A stretch of DNA of 62,557 bases, from positions 1 to 62,557 of the forward strand of contig JAHJIQ010000055.1 in assembly GCA_018823285.1 (NCBI GenBank), in the 5' to 3' direction. Positions 41,955-52,001 of this stretch are shown here, in pieces (the stretch's first letter is position 1; each line of letters opens with the position of its first letter). A program made the translations under genes and the position numbers. Under the pieces are notes generated by a model. That model did not search any database and was not told where the DNA came from. It was given only the letters and a program-made list of their open reading frames with translations. Source of the DNA: Pseudomonadota bacterium (GTDB lineage Bacteria; Desulfobacterota; Desulfobulbia; Desulfobulbales; JAGXFP01).

Positions 41955-43061
41955 ATGAAGAACAGGTTGCTGTTGCCAGAGGTGTTGTTGCTGATAGTGC
42001 TGATTGCTGTGGCGGGTTTTCCGGCCTTTGCTCAGGCGGAGGAGAGCAAATCCGAGAATGGCAAACCCTCAGGCCCGCCGCCGGCCAAGGTGGTGGTGAG
42101 CAAAATCTCCCGGCAGCAGGTGTTTGAAAACAACTCTTTCATCGGCACCCTGTACTACGATCGCACCAGCCACGTCTCTTCGGAAGTTTCCGGTCTTGTT
42201 GAAACCGTAGCGGTCAAGGTGGGAGATCTGGTGAAACGGGATGCCCAGCTGATCAGGATCGACACTGAAATGCTCGGCAAGGAGATCGACCTGAAGCATG
42301 TCGATATCGAGAAGATCACGCTCAAAATCGAGAATGCCGAAAAGAACTACCGTCGTCAGGAAAGCCTGTTTGAAAAAGACGGAGTCAGCGAAAAGCTCTA
42401 CGATGACGCCCGTTTTACCTACCAGGACAGTCTGAAAGAGAAGCAGACCGCTGAACTTGAGCTGTCAAAACTGCTGCTCGCCAAAAAGAAAAGCATCATC
42501 AGGGCGCCGTATCCCGGAGTGATTCTGGAGAAAAATGTCGATTCCGGCGATTGGGTCCAGCAGGGAAGGGCGTTGGTCCGCATTGCCTCAACCGAAGACC
42601 TCTATGTCCGGGTGCCGGTGTCGGAAAACCTGCTCACTTACTTTAAGGCGGGCCAGGAGGTTCCGGTCCGGATTATCGCCTATGACAAGGAGGTTCCCGG
42701 GATTATCGAGGATTATGATCCGGTAGCCGATGCCCAGACCAAGAACGTTTTTCTGAAAGTAAAAATCCCGGCCCAGGAGAAAGTGGCGGAGAACATGTCG
42801 GCATCGGTCTATGTGCCGACCAGTGAAAAAAAGGAACTGGCCATTATTCCAAGGGACGCCCTGATCAAAATGCAGGGTCAGGACTTTGTCTATACGGTCC
42901 AGGATGACAAGGCGGCAATCATGCCGGTCCGTATTGTCACCTACCTCGGCAACAAGATCGGGGCAGATAACCCTTCTTTTACTGAAGGGATGGTGGTGGT
43001 TGTCGAGGGGAATGAACGGTTACGGCCGGATCAGCCGGTGGTGGTGGCTGGAGAAAAATAA
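41955..43061 (+). CDS. RND efflux periplasmic adaptor (membrane fusion protein)
   Basis: This 368-residue protein has an N-terminal signal/anchor (residues 5-28, ending AQA), a barrel-sandwich (lipoyl-like) hybrid domain at about 60-100 and 200-230, a coiled-coil hairpin between them (residues 115-180), then beta-barrel and membrane-proximal domains. It matches AcrA/HlyD-type adaptors. It links an RND pump to an outer-membrane channel; no TolC-like gene lies in the window. GGGAG precedes ATG 41955 by 9 bases, and a longer reading from 41898 is not needed. Its stop overlaps the start of the pump gene (TAATG). Confidence 0.9.
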   Translation: MKNRLLLPEVLLLIVLIAVAGFPAFAQAEESKSENGKPSGPPPAKVVVSKISRQQVFENNSFIGTLYYDRTSHVSSEVSGLVETVAVKVGDLVKRDAQLIRIDTEMLGKEIDLKHVDIEKITLKIENAEKNYRRQESLFEKDGVSEKLYDDARFTYQDSLKEKQTAELELSKLLLAKKKSIIRAPYPGVILEKNVDSGDWVQQGRALVRIASTEDLYVRVPVSENLLTYFKAGQEVPVRIIAYDKEVPGIIEDYDPVADAQTKNVFLKVKIPAQEKVAENMSASVYVPTSEKKELAIIPRDALIKMQGQDFVYTVQDDKAAIMPVRIVTYLGNKIGADNPSFTEGMVVVVEGNERLRPDQPVVVAGEK

Positions 43062-46000
43062 TGGATATCGTTCGGAGTTCAATCGAAAAACCGGTCGGGG
43101 TAACGGTTGCGGTCATCCTGGTGGTGATGTTCGGCCTGATCGGCCTGAACAAGCTGCCCGTCCAGCTGACTCCTGATGTGGAAAAGCCGAAGATCACCGT
43201 CAGCACCGTCTGGCCCGGCGCGACCCCGTACGAGATCGAGAAGGAGATCGTCGAGAAACAGGAAGAGGTCCTGAAGGGCTTGCGGGGGTTGACCAAGCTG
43301 GAAAGTGAAAGTTTCAACGGATACGGCACCATCACCCTGACCTTCGAACTGGAGACCGATCTCGATGACGCCCTGCTGCGGGTCTCCAACAAGATGAACG
43401 AGGCCTCTGACTATCCGGAGAACGTGTTGCGGCCGAAAATTGAAGCCGCCGGGGCCCAGAGTTCGCCGGTGATCTGGATGATGCTCAAGACCAAACCGGA
43501 GAGCGAAAAACATATCAACAACTACAAGACCTTCTTCGAAGACAATGTCCGGCAGCATATGGAGCGGGTCAAGGGGGTCGGTTCGCTCCTGGTTTTCGGC
43601 GGCACCGAAGACCAGTTGCATGTGGTGATCGATACCGAAAAGATGGCGCGGCACAAGGTGACCATCAATCAGGTGATCGGCGCCATCCAGGCGGCCAATC
43701 TCAACATTTCGGCAGGCGTGCTCGGAATCGGCAAGAAAAACTACCGGATCCGGACGGTCAGCCAGTTTCAGAATCCGGCCGATGCGCTGGAGGTGGTGAT
43801 CTCCGATGACGGTATCCGCAGGGTCTATCTGCGGGATGTCGCCCGGGTGGAGAGGGGCTTCAAGAAGGAAGACGGCTCCGTCCTTCACAACGGGGTGCAG
43901 GGAATAGTGGTCGGGGTCAGAAAGGAACAGGGGGCGAACGTCCTCGAACTGACCGACCGGATGGAAGAAAAGGTGCAGTGGCTGAACGGGGGGCTTTTGG
44001 CCCGGAACAATGTCTATATCGACTGGGTCTACGATCAGCGGCCCTACATCAACAACGCCATCAACCTGGTCAAGATGAACGTCCTGATCGGCGGGATTCT
44101 GGCCATTGTCGTCCTGCTCAGTTTCCTGCGCAGTGTGACCTCAACCATCACCACGGCGGTGGCTATCCCGATCTCGGCCATCGGCACCTTTGTCTTCATG
44201 TGGATGATGGGCCGTAACCTGAACGTGGTGAGCCTTGCCGGCATCTCCTTTGCGGTGGGAATGCTGGTGGACAACTCCATCGTGGTTCTCGAAAATATCG
44301 ACCGGCACCGGAAGATGGGCAAAGACGCCTTTGGTGCCGCCTACGATGGCGCAAAAGAGGTCTGGGGGGCGGTTCTCGCTTCCACCGCCACCACGGTCGC
44401 GGTCTTTCTGCCGGTCATCTTTATCCAGGAAGAGGCGGGACAGCTCTTCCGGGATATCGCCATCGCCATTACCTTTTCCATTATTTTAAGCCTCTTTGTC
44501 TCGGTTTCGGTGATTCCCACCCTGATCCATCAGTTTTATAAAAGAAAAAAAGAGCGGGCGGCAAACCGTTTCCAGCGGAGCCGGACCGGTGAGTTTATCG
44601 CCGGGCGGATCATGTTCTTTTCCGCTCTCTGTCTTAACTCAACCCGAAACAGGCTCTTGACGGTGATCTTCTTTACCCTGATTTCGCTGCTGATCAGCGC
44701 CGAAATGATGCCGAGTGCCGAATATCTGCCCCAGGGCAACCGGAACCTGATTTTAAACATCCTGATCCCCCCGCCCGGCTACTCGGTGGAGAAGCTGAAA
44801 AGCATGGGGCATTACATCTATGAACAGGCGAAGCCCTATTTTGAAGAGGACGGCAAGGACGGCATTCCGCAAATCTCCCGGATGTTTTATGTGGGCGCGG
44901 AACGTTTCAATCTCTTCGGCGGGATCGGCGTTCACGAAACCAGGGCCAAGGAGATGATGCCGCTTTTCTCCCGGATCATGAGATCCATTCCCGGGGTGTT
45001 CGGGGTCAGTATCCAGGCAGGGATCTTCGAGTCGGGGCTTGGTCAGGGGCGGAATATTGATGTGAATATCTCAGGCCAGGATATCGGCCGGATCACCGGA
45101 GTTGCCCAGGCCATGATGTTCGGCCTGATTCCCGCCAAGGTGCCGAACAGCCAGATCCGGCCGATTCCGTCCCTTGAAACCAGTTATCCGGAGGCGGGGA
45201 TTATCCCGGTCAAAGAAAAACTCGCGGCCAACGGCCTGTCGGAAGCAGACCTCGGCACCTATGTCGACATCCTGATGGACGGGCGCAAGATCGACGAGTT
45301 CCGGCCGGAGGGGGTCAAGCAGATTGATCTCATGATCAAAGGCGATGATGTCGACTACACATCCCCCGAAGATATCCTGAACAGCACCGTTGTCAGCCGC
45401 TACGGGAACCTGATAAGGGTCGGTGATGTTTCGAATCTGGTCTATGGCCAGGGCATGCCGCAGATCAACCACCTTGAGCGGACCAGGACCATTACCCTGC
45501 AGGTTACTCCGCCGGCCGATTTACCCCTGCAGCAGGCGATGGAAATCATTCAGAATGACGTGATCGGCGGGATGCGGGCCTCCGGCCAGCTGGAGGGACT
45601 GGAGGTCTCGGTGGGCGGTAATGCCGACAAGCTTGATGAAACGAGGCGGGCTCTGCAGTGGAATCTGCTCCTGGCCCTGATCATTACCTATCTTCTGATG
45701 GCGGCCCTGTTCGAGAATTTCCTTTATCCCTTCATCATCCTGTTCAGCGTGCCGCTGGCGGCGGCCGGTGGCTTTATCGGCCTCTGGCTGGTCAACAGGC
45801 TGGTCGCCCCTCAGGGTTTCGACGTGCTGGCCATGCTCGGTTTCATCATCCTGATCGGCACCGTGGTCAATAATGCGATCCTGATCGTCCATCAGTCGTT
45901 GAACAACGTCCGCTATAACGGCATGGTCGGAGTTCCGGCCATTTCCGATGCCGTCCGGACCAGGATCCGCCCGATCTTCATGAGCGCCACTACCAGTGTG

Positions 46001-46195
46001 CTCGCCATGACCCCGCTGGTTTTGTCCACAGGGCCGGGAAGTGAACTGTACCGCGGCCTTGGCAGCATCCTTCTCGGGGGCCTCGCCATGTCTACGGTCT
46101 TCACCCTCTTCGTCATCCCGTCACTGCTCGCGTTTGTCATCGGTTTCGAAAAGAGCAGGGTGGGGGAGAATGCCTGGGAAAGAGAGCCGGGTTGA
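43061..46195 (+). CDS. RND efflux transporter permease (AcrB/HAE-1 type)
   Basis: This 1044-residue pump has the two-fold repeat of an AcrB/MexB-like protein: 12 predicted membrane helices (one at residue 15, five at 335-480, one at 520, five at 870-1030) and two large periplasmic loops. The intramembrane proton site region reads GMLVDNSIVVLENIDRHRKMG, so the second Asp of the usual DD pair is Asn. The last helices include IGTVVNNAILIVHQ. It is translationally coupled to the adaptor. Substrate (drug, lipid or metal) cannot be told; the single acidic residue differs from metal-type CusA proteins. Confidence 0.92.
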   Translation: MDIVRSSIEKPVGVTVAVILVVMFGLIGLNKLPVQLTPDVEKPKITVSTVWPGATPYEIEKEIVEKQEEVLKGLRGLTKLESESFNGYGTITLTFELETDLDDALLRVSNKMNEASDYPENVLRPKIEAAGAQSSPVIWMMLKTKPESEKHINNYKTFFEDNVRQHMERVKGVGSLLVFGGTEDQLHVVIDTEKMARHKVTINQVIGAIQAANLNISAGVLGIGKKNYRIRTVSQFQNPADALEVVISDDGIRRVYLRDVARVERGFKKEDGSVLHNGVQGIVVGVRKEQGANVLELTDRMEEKVQWLNGGLLARNNVYIDWVYDQRPYINNAINLVKMNVLIGGILAIVVLLSFLRSVTSTITTAVAIPISAIGTFVFMWMMGRNLNVVSLAGISFAVGMLVDNSIVVLENIDRHRKMGKDAFGAAYDGAKEVWGAVLASTATTVAVFLPVIFIQEEAGQLFRDIAIAITFSIILSLFVSVSVIPTLIHQFYKRKKERAANRFQRSRTGEFIAGRIMFFSALCLNSTRNRLLTVIFFTLISLLISAEMMPSAEYLPQGNRNLILNILIPPPGYSVEKLKSMGHYIYEQAKPYFEEDGKDGIPQISRMFYVGAERFNLFGGIGVHETRAKEMMPLFSRIMRSIPGVFGVSIQAGIFESGLGQGRNIDVNISGQDIGRITGVAQAMMFGLIPAKVPNSQIRPIPSLETSYPEAGIIPVKEKLAANGLSEADLGTYVDILMDGRKIDEFRPEGVKQIDLMIKGDDVDYTSPEDILNSTVVSRYGNLIRVGDVSNLVYGQGMPQINHLERTRTITLQVTPPADLPLQQAMEIIQNDVIGGMRASGQLEGLEVSVGGNADKLDETRRALQWNLLLALIITYLLMAALFENFLYPFIILFSVPLAAAGGFIGLWLVNRLVAPQGFDVLAMLGFIILIGTVVNNAILIVHQSLNNVRYNGMVGVPAISDAVRTRIRPIFMSATTSVLAMTPLVLSTGPGSELYRGLGSILLGGLAMSTVFTLFVIPSLLAFVIGFEKSRVGENAWEREPG

Positions 46196-46440
46196 TTGGG
46201 CATCGGGTGAATTTCAGGAAAGACTGCGGGGTAAACAATCGCATATCCGGCAAAGATGTTCATGCCATTCAAATTCAGGCAATGGAAGAAGCTATCCCTT
46301 CTCAGACTCTTCTCCCCGGGGTGCACTGCAAGTATGTTAGAATGGGAAGTTAACAGGAAAAGATCTTTAACCAAACGTATTCAGCGGACGTTGAGGACGG
46401 AGGCGGAGCTGACGCGGCAAGTTATGGAACTGGAGGCATT
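46196..46440. other. Intergenic region before NYN gene
   Basis: This 245-bp gap shows only short readings in shifted frames. No gene or clear terminator is seen. Confidence 0.4.
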
Positions 46441-47250
46441 TTGGTAAAACCACGGTTAGTTGCAAAAATTGAGTCTGAAGAGCCAACTCTTCAATTGGCG
46501 GTATTAATTGATGCGGACAATGCCCAGGCTTCTGTCATTGAAGGCCTGCTTGCGGAAATAGCGAGATTCGGCGAGGCAACCGTAAAGCGGATATATGGAG
46601 ATTTCACGGCGCCGACCAGCGCTTCATGGAAGAAGGTGCTGCAGAAATATGCCATTAAGCCTGTCCAGCAGTTTGCCTACACGACCGGGAAAAACGCCAC
46701 CGACAGTACGCTGATCATTGATGCGATGGACTTACTGTACACGCGAAAATTCGATGGCTTTTGCCTGATCACCAGCGACAGTGATTTCACCGGTTTGGCG
46801 ATGCGATTGCGTGAAGAGGGGCTCATTGTTCTTGGCTTTGGGGAAAAGAAAACCCCGGATGCCTTTCGCTATGCCTGTCACAAATTTATTTTCACGGAAG
46901 TCCTGAGGCCAAGTACCGGTTCTGAGTCAGTTGAGAAGCCGCCAAAAACCAAGAGTAAGACCAGAACCCCACCAGCCAAAGCAGCTGCCGAGGAGACAGC
47001 ACCGGCAAAGCAGAAATTCCCCAAAGAATTTGTTCTGGACGCATTGGAGCAGTCGATTGACGATACCGGCTGGGCAGGTCTGGGGGCTTTCGGGAGTTAT
47101 CTCACCAAGCTGCAGCCGGACTTTGATTCCAGGCTTTATGGTTACAAGAAACTCTCTGATCTGGTGAAAGCAAAGAAGGACCTTTTCGTGACAGAAGAAC
47201 GGCCGATACCGGGATCAAGTCAAAAGGTTTTGTATCTGCGGGCAAAATGA
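46441..47250 (+). CDS. NYN-domain nuclease-like protein with C-terminal LOTUS/OST-HTH domain
   Basis: This 269-residue protein has an N-terminal LabA/PIN-like NYN domain (residues 17-155), with the acidic active-site pattern LIDADNAQ, GKNATDSTLIIDAMDLLY and LITSDSDFTGLAMRLREEG. A Lys/Pro/Ala-rich linker follows (165-190). The C-terminal OST-HTH/LOTUS domain spans about 192-265 (DDTGWAGLGAFGSYL; YGYKKLSDLVKAKKDLF). Such proteins bind RNA or G-rich nucleic acid and are thought to cut RNA. The start is a TTG with GGAGG 5 bases upstream. It is followed by an rsgA remnant. Confidence 0.88.
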   Translation: MVKPRLVAKIESEEPTLQLAVLIDADNAQASVIEGLLAEIARFGEATVKRIYGDFTAPTSASWKKVLQKYAIKPVQQFAYTTGKNATDSTLIIDAMDLLYTRKFDGFCLITSDSDFTGLAMRLREEGLIVLGFGEKKTPDAFRYACHKFIFTEVLRPSTGSESVEKPPKTKSKTRTPPAKAAAEETAPAKQKFPKEFVLDALEQSIDDTGWAGLGAFGSYLTKLQPDFDSRLYGYKKLSDLVKAKKDLFVTEERPIPGSSQKVLYLRAK

Positions 47251-47260
47251 TTTCGAGTCA

Positions 47261-47503
47261 GTGGGGCAACTGATCGCGGAAACGGCGCGGTGCAGGATCG
47301 ATAAATCCATCAATATCGATATTGCCTTCATGGTTCAGTCCCTAAATGAAAATTTCAACCTCCGCCGCCTTGAGCGTTACCTGGTTATGACGCACGAGAG
47401 TTGTATCCGGCCGATTGTCCTGTTGAGCAAGAGCGATCTGCTTGTCGAGGAAGAGATCACAGTGCTGCACCGGGCGTGGCCCGGTGCCATGCAAAAAAGT
47501 CTG
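47261..47503 (+). pseudogene. Remnant of rsgA (ribosome biogenesis GTPase)
   Basis: About 75 residues in one frame match the centre of RsgA: INIDIAFMVQSLNENFNLRR, LERYLVMTHESCIRPIVLLSKSDLL. In intact RsgA this region ends with the G4 motif NKxD; here it reads SKSD. The protein's OB domain, G1 Walker A and zinc domain are missing on both sides. The frame runs to 47590, but the last part lies over the kinase gene on the other strand. It is a decayed fragment, not a gene. Confidence 0.8.
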
Positions 47504-50500
47504 TCAATTCCCATTCAGGACTGCTCGGATCGTTGTTGCAAGATCCTTGTGATCGACCGGTTTCATGATAAAAGCGCGGATGCCCATTAAATTTGCCTTA
47601 TCGGCATCAATTTTTGAACTGTACCCGGTAGACATGATAATCGGGATATCAGGCCGGATTTTAAGAAGTTCCTTGGCAAGCTGTTCCCCGGTCAGCATCG
47701 GCATTGTCTGATCCGTAATGACCAGAGCGTAGGTATGAGGGGCGGCCCTGAAAAGCTCAAGGGCTTCGGTGCTGCTTGTCATGGCGGTTGGCTGGTACCC
47801 GAGCATTTCCAGTCTTTTTTGCGTAAGCCGGGCAATGCTGGCGTCATCATCCACGATCAGAATATTCTCCTTGCCTCCGGGGAGTGGGCTTGTGTCGACA
47901 TTCTCCTGTTTTTCCGGTTCCACTGCTACCCTTGGAAAATATAATTTGAACGTTGACCCCTGACCGGCGGAACTCTCAACTGTAATCCGTCCGTCGTGGC
48001 TGAGAACAATTCCATGGACCACAGCCAAACCCATGCCCGAACCTTTCCCCACCTCTTTCGTGGTGAAGTAGGGGTCGAAGATCCGTTCGAGATGTTTTTG
48101 GGAAATACCGACACCGGTATCGGCAATCGATAAAAGAATATACACCCCGGGTTTCAAGTTTAAGTCGTTGCCGGAACCGGAGCCATTCAGCTCGATTTCA
48201 TAGAGATCAATGCGTAAGACTCCGCCATCTTCTTCCATGGCCTGGGCAGCGTTCGTGCAGAGATTCATAAGAACCTGATGGATCTGGGTCGGGTCGGCCA
48301 GTATCGCTCCACAGTCCGGAGCCATATTGAGTCTGATATCAATAGTTGTGGGAATTGAAGCCCGGAGGAAGTTCAAGGTCTCTTCTATCAACAGCTGAAT
48401 CTTTACCGGTTTCCGATTCTGCTCCCCCTTACGGCTGAACGACAGGATCTGTTTCACCAGGTCCTTTGCCCGATTGGCGGCTTTCAGGACCTCATCAATC
48501 TGGTGTTTGGCGGGGTTCCAGTCGGGAATTTCGTCCCTGGCTATTTCGGCGTAACCAAGAACAGCGGAAAGGATATTATTGAAATCATGCGCTATTCCCC
48601 CGGACAAGGTGCCGATGGCTTCCATTTTCTGGGTATGACGAAGTTGCGCCTCAAGCCTGATTTTTTCTGTGACATCCTCCAGCACGGCAAGTGATCGGAT
48701 GATATTCCCTTCAGTATCTTTTTCAGCAGTAGCGGAAAGAAGAACGTCCATCTCCTCGCCGTTTTTCTTCACGAATGTATAACTGATATCAGTGCAGCTC
48801 CCGGTTTTAAAAAACTCCGGCAGAACTGTTTCGGAAGCGTAACGCCGTGAATCTTCAGTGAGAAAATCGCTGGATTTCCGCCCGATCACTTCTTCTTTAA
48901 GATATCCGAGTTTGTTCAGCCAGGTATCACTGACATCAATAAGCTGTCCGTTCTGATCGATAGAGTGCAGCATGGACGGGGTGTTCGTATATAAAAGACG
49001 GTACCTTTCCTCGCTCTTTCGTAATGCTTCTTCCTGCTTTTTTATGTCGGTGAGGTCTATCGCCTGAACGATGATGTTTGAAACATCGCCGTTGTGATCC
49101 AGAACCGGTGTGAAGACCGATTCTATGATTTTGTGGGTGGCATTTTTTACTTCAACATGGTCAACGGCCCCGAAATCGTAATCCAAAATGATGCTGGCAG
49201 GTTCTTTCTTTGCAAAAACATCTCTGATGACCGGCATGAATCCCTGCTTCTCTATAACAATATCTTTGAACAGATTATATTTGCCGACCACCTCATCTTC
49301 AGTGGCGCCGAAAAAATCCAGACAGGCTGAGTTTGCCCTGATGACAGTCCCTTCCGCGTCGGAAATCCACATGCTCAAGGCTGCGCTCTCAATGATTTTG
49401 TCGAGAAAGTTGGTTCTCTCCTGCAGAGCATTTTCAGCCTTTTTCCGGGAGGAAATATCCTGAAATATACAGGCGAATTGTCCTTCTGACGGTCGGTATG
49501 CCGATATTTCGAAGAACTTGTCCAGTTCAGCTGAGTAATTTTCAAATAATACCGGCTCTCCGGTGATGGCCACCTTACCATAGGTGTCAATCCAGTGTTT
49601 TTCGGTTCCCGGCATAACCTCTAACACCGTCTTGCCGATAAGTTTTTCGGCGATTAATCCCGTTAACTTTTCAAAGGCGGGATTTACGCTGAGAAATCTA
49701 TAATCAACCGGCCTTCCGGCATCGTCACAGATAATTTCATGCAGCGCAAATCCATCGAGCATCTTTGCGAAGAGATTTGCATAGTTTTGTTCCGCTGTCC
49801 GGATTGGCGTGACATCTCGGGCAATTCCTCCAATACCGACAAGGGAACCGGAATCATCATAGGTAAAAGATGTTGACCAGAGAAGGGTATGCGATTCGCC
49901 TGTGATTCGATTGACCTGGCGATTTTCTATGGAATCCTTCAATCTTTTGCCGGCAACACAGTCAGAGAGCTGGTTCCGGGTCCGTTCTCGATCATCAGGA
50001 TGGATGAAATCCAGGGCTCGCAAACCGACACACTCTTCAGGGGAAATGCCGAATATTTTCCGGGAAGTGTGATTTACAAACGTAAAACGGCCATCTTGAT
50101 CAGTGTGGGTGATAAGGTCTTCGGTATTTTCAACCAGATCTCGGTATTTCTCTTCACTTTCACTCAGCTGCTTTCCGGCAAGATATCGGTCGGTGATGTC
50201 GTAAGCGGTCCCGCGGGTGCCGACAATATCGCCGGTTTCATCGGTCAGAAACTTGGCGTTGAATACCAGATGGATTTCGCGGCCGTCTTTCCCCAGATGG
50301 ACAGTTTCAAAGCCCTTGACCGAGTTTCCCTGTTTCAGCCGTAAAAATTCCGCGTGATCTTTTTTTGCCTGCTCCGGGGACTGAAAGTCGGTAAATTTTT
50401 TCCCCAGCATTTCTGTGATTTGATATCCGAAGGTGGTCTCCCAGGCCGGGTTCAGGTAGATATATCGGCCTTCGGCATCGCACTGCCATATCAGGTCTTG

Positions 50501-50974
50501 AGAGGTTTCAACAAGATCGTGATACAGGGTTTCCGACTTTTGTAATGATTCCTCCGCCTGTTTTTGCTCGGTGATGTCGTAACTGAGAACAACAATGCCG
50601 ACAACTTCTCCCCGGGTATTGAAATCCGGGGAAAAATTGACTTTGATCCAGCGTTTCCCTTCCTTGAGATTAAATGTGTTCACATATGAGGTCGCCTGTC
50701 CGTTCCTCACGGTATTGATGGATTCCAGTGCAAATTCATAATTTGCCTCGCCGATGATTTCTTTGATATGCTTGCCGATAATTTCTTCCCGAGGTCGGTT
50801 GAAACCTTCAATGTATCTTTTATTCACAAACTTGTAGCGAAGATCGTGAATTCCTACATAGGCGTTGTATGCGGGAGAATTATCAGAAACCAGGCGAAGC
50901 AAACGCTCCTGCTTCTCAAGCTCTGCGAAGCGTTCGGCCGGTTCTTTGGATGTGGATGTCGTATCGGAGGTCAT
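47504..50974 (-). CDS. Hybrid histidine kinase with six PAS domains and a receiver
   Basis: This 1156-residue protein has no membrane helix and is a soluble sensor. Six PAS domains in a row can be counted, starting near residues 30, 150, 280, 405, 525 and 655 (for example WQCDAEGRYIYLNPAWETTF and MWISDAEGTVIRANSACLDFF). HisKA has the His in GGIAHDFNNILSAVLGYAEI (near 790), followed by HATPase (GKGSGMGLAVVHG) and a C-terminal receiver (ILIVDDDASI; VITDQTMPMLTGE; FIMKPVD). It is on the minus strand, convergent with the rsgA remnant, and its start lacks a strong RBS. Signals are unknown; PAS domains 2 and 3 are close relatives. Confidence 0.9.
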   Translation of the reverse strand: MTSDTTSTSKEPAERFAELEKQERLLRLVSDNSPAYNAYVGIHDLRYKFVNKRYIEGFNRPREEIIGKHIKEIIGEANYEFALESINTVRNGQATSYVNTFNLKEGKRWIKVNFSPDFNTRGEVVGIVVLSYDITEQKQAEESLQKSETLYHDLVETSQDLIWQCDAEGRYIYLNPAWETTFGYQITEMLGKKFTDFQSPEQAKKDHAEFLRLKQGNSVKGFETVHLGKDGREIHLVFNAKFLTDETGDIVGTRGTAYDITDRYLAGKQLSESEEKYRDLVENTEDLITHTDQDGRFTFVNHTSRKIFGISPEECVGLRALDFIHPDDRERTRNQLSDCVAGKRLKDSIENRQVNRITGESHTLLWSTSFTYDDSGSLVGIGGIARDVTPIRTAEQNYANLFAKMLDGFALHEIICDDAGRPVDYRFLSVNPAFEKLTGLIAEKLIGKTVLEVMPGTEKHWIDTYGKVAITGEPVLFENYSAELDKFFEISAYRPSEGQFACIFQDISSRKKAENALQERTNFLDKIIESAALSMWISDAEGTVIRANSACLDFFGATEDEVVGKYNLFKDIVIEKQGFMPVIRDVFAKKEPASIILDYDFGAVDHVEVKNATHKIIESVFTPVLDHNGDVSNIIVQAIDLTDIKKQEEALRKSEERYRLLYTNTPSMLHSIDQNGQLIDVSDTWLNKLGYLKEEVIGRKSSDFLTEDSRRYASETVLPEFFKTGSCTDISYTFVKKNGEEMDVLLSATAEKDTEGNIIRSLAVLEDVTEKIRLEAQLRHTQKMEAIGTLSGGIAHDFNNILSAVLGYAEIARDEIPDWNPAKHQIDEVLKAANRAKDLVKQILSFSRKGEQNRKPVKIQLLIEETLNFLRASIPTTIDIRLNMAPDCGAILADPTQIHQVLMNLCTNAAQAMEEDGGVLRIDLYEIELNGSGSGNDLNLKPGVYILLSIADTGVGISQKHLERIFDPYFTTKEVGKGSGMGLAVVHGIVLSHDGRITVESSAGQGSTFKLYFPRVAVEPEKQENVDTSPLPGGKENILIVDDDASIARLTQKRLEMLGYQPTAMTSSTEALELFRAAPHTYALVITDQTMPMLTGEQLAKELLKIRPDIPIIMSTGYSSKIDADKANLMGIRAFIMKPVDHKDLATTIRAVLNGN

Positions 50975-51348
50975 TTTGTTCTATTGAAATTTTCGCTTTT
51001 TACTTGGGTATAAGGCTTCAAAAAATGGAGGTGCAGTGGTGCTGAACTGCTTGTCAGCCGGCGATCATTGCCATCTGTATCCAGCGTCCGGCAGAACTGT
51101 TTCCTCATCAAGACCCCCGCTATCACCATTAAAGCTATCACAATGGATGAGGGATGTGAAACTGAAATTCCTGGAAAGGGATTATGGGAGGGTGAGGATA
51201 TTTAGAGAGGGGGGGATGATTGATCTCTTGAGAGGCTTTTCTTTCCGAGTTGCCCAACTGTTGAACATGCAGAGCAATGTTTCACCAAAACAGCAAAGCC
51301 CGACCAAGGAAGCCGGGTCTTGCTGTTTTTGATTATCAGAGTGGATGA
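50975..51348. other. Intergenic region upstream of the six-PAS kinase
   Basis: 374 bp. A hairpin terminator lies at 51287-51330. A 98-codon plus-strand reading frame over this stretch has no RBS and odd composition, so I treat it as noise. Confidence 0.45.
51287..51330 (-). terminator. Hairpin terminator, possibly bidirectional
   Basis: A 16-bp stem with a two-base internal mismatch: AAAACAGCAAAGCCCG (51287-51302) and CGGGTCTTGCTGTTTT (51314-51329), with an 11-base loop and T runs at both ends. It follows the stop of the minus-strand gene at 51349. Confidence 0.8.
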
Positions 51349-51792
51349 TCAGTCCCCAAGATCCGGGAAGGTCAGCTTCATGGATTCCTTGTCACCCTCA
51401 CGTTCAACCTTGACCTGCACCTCCAGGTTGCCGCTGCGCAGTCCCAGGGCAAGCGGCATAGATGCTTTGTCTTCTTCCAGGTGGAGGATTGTTCGGACAA
51501 TGGAAATCATCCGGTTGAAGATGTCCTCGGAAGGGGCCTTCACGGAGGTTTTTTCGCCAAAGGACTTGAGCACTACGGTAATATCGCTTTTCTTACGTTT
51601 GAAGGAGAGCTTCCGGGCCTTCTCGGTGATTGCATACATAATGGCCAGGGCCAGATACTTCATGCTGTCTTCTTCAATGTTTCCACCCGGCGCGGTTGCC
51701 AGGTGCTGGAGCTGTTCCTTGAAATTGGTCTCCATGTAGCAGTCGCACATTTCAATCAGTTTCAGGTGCAGGGTCGGGTCGTGAATTTCCAT
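51349..51792 (-). CDS. Unknown soluble protein of about 147 residues
   Basis: This protein begins MEIHDPTLHLKLIEMCDCYM and has no membrane helix or signal. It is mostly helical in the first 95 residues, then has a strand-rich end with LALGLRSGNLEVQVKVERE. I do not recognise the family. Several helices carry charged repeats (ITEKARKLSFKRKKSD). The ATG used has AGAGG 6 bases upstream; an ATG two codons earlier (51798) abuts that RBS. A terminator follows within 20 bp, so it is a single-gene unit. Confidence 0.7.
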   Translation of the reverse strand: MEIHDPTLHLKLIEMCDCYMETNFKEQLQHLATAPGGNIEEDSMKYLALAIMYAITEKARKLSFKRKKSDITVVLKSFGEKTSVKAPSEDIFNRMISIVRTILHLEEDKASMPLALGLRSGNLEVQVKVEREGDKESMKLTFPDLGD

Positions 51793-52001
51793 GGGCATCC
51801 TCTCGATTATTGATTTGTTTGATATTCCTTTCCCATTATGTTCTTCACCATTGCGGTATGTGTCAAGCTGAAACGGCCAGGCGAATCGGAAAAATATATC
51901 CCCATATCCTCCACGGGTCTCGGTGGGGCAGCGGTATTGAGATCAGGATGGTGCAATCTGCAAAAGATAAATGACGACATACTGAATAATCTGTGTTTCG
52001 A

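Noticed and set aside
41955..46195. Complete tripartite efflux operon
   Set aside because: No TolC-like outer-membrane factor is present next to the adaptor and pump; the next gene is an NYN protein.
51036..51332. 98-codon frame upstream of the six-PAS kinase
   Set aside because: No RBS, no family resemblance, and it runs through the terminator hairpin.
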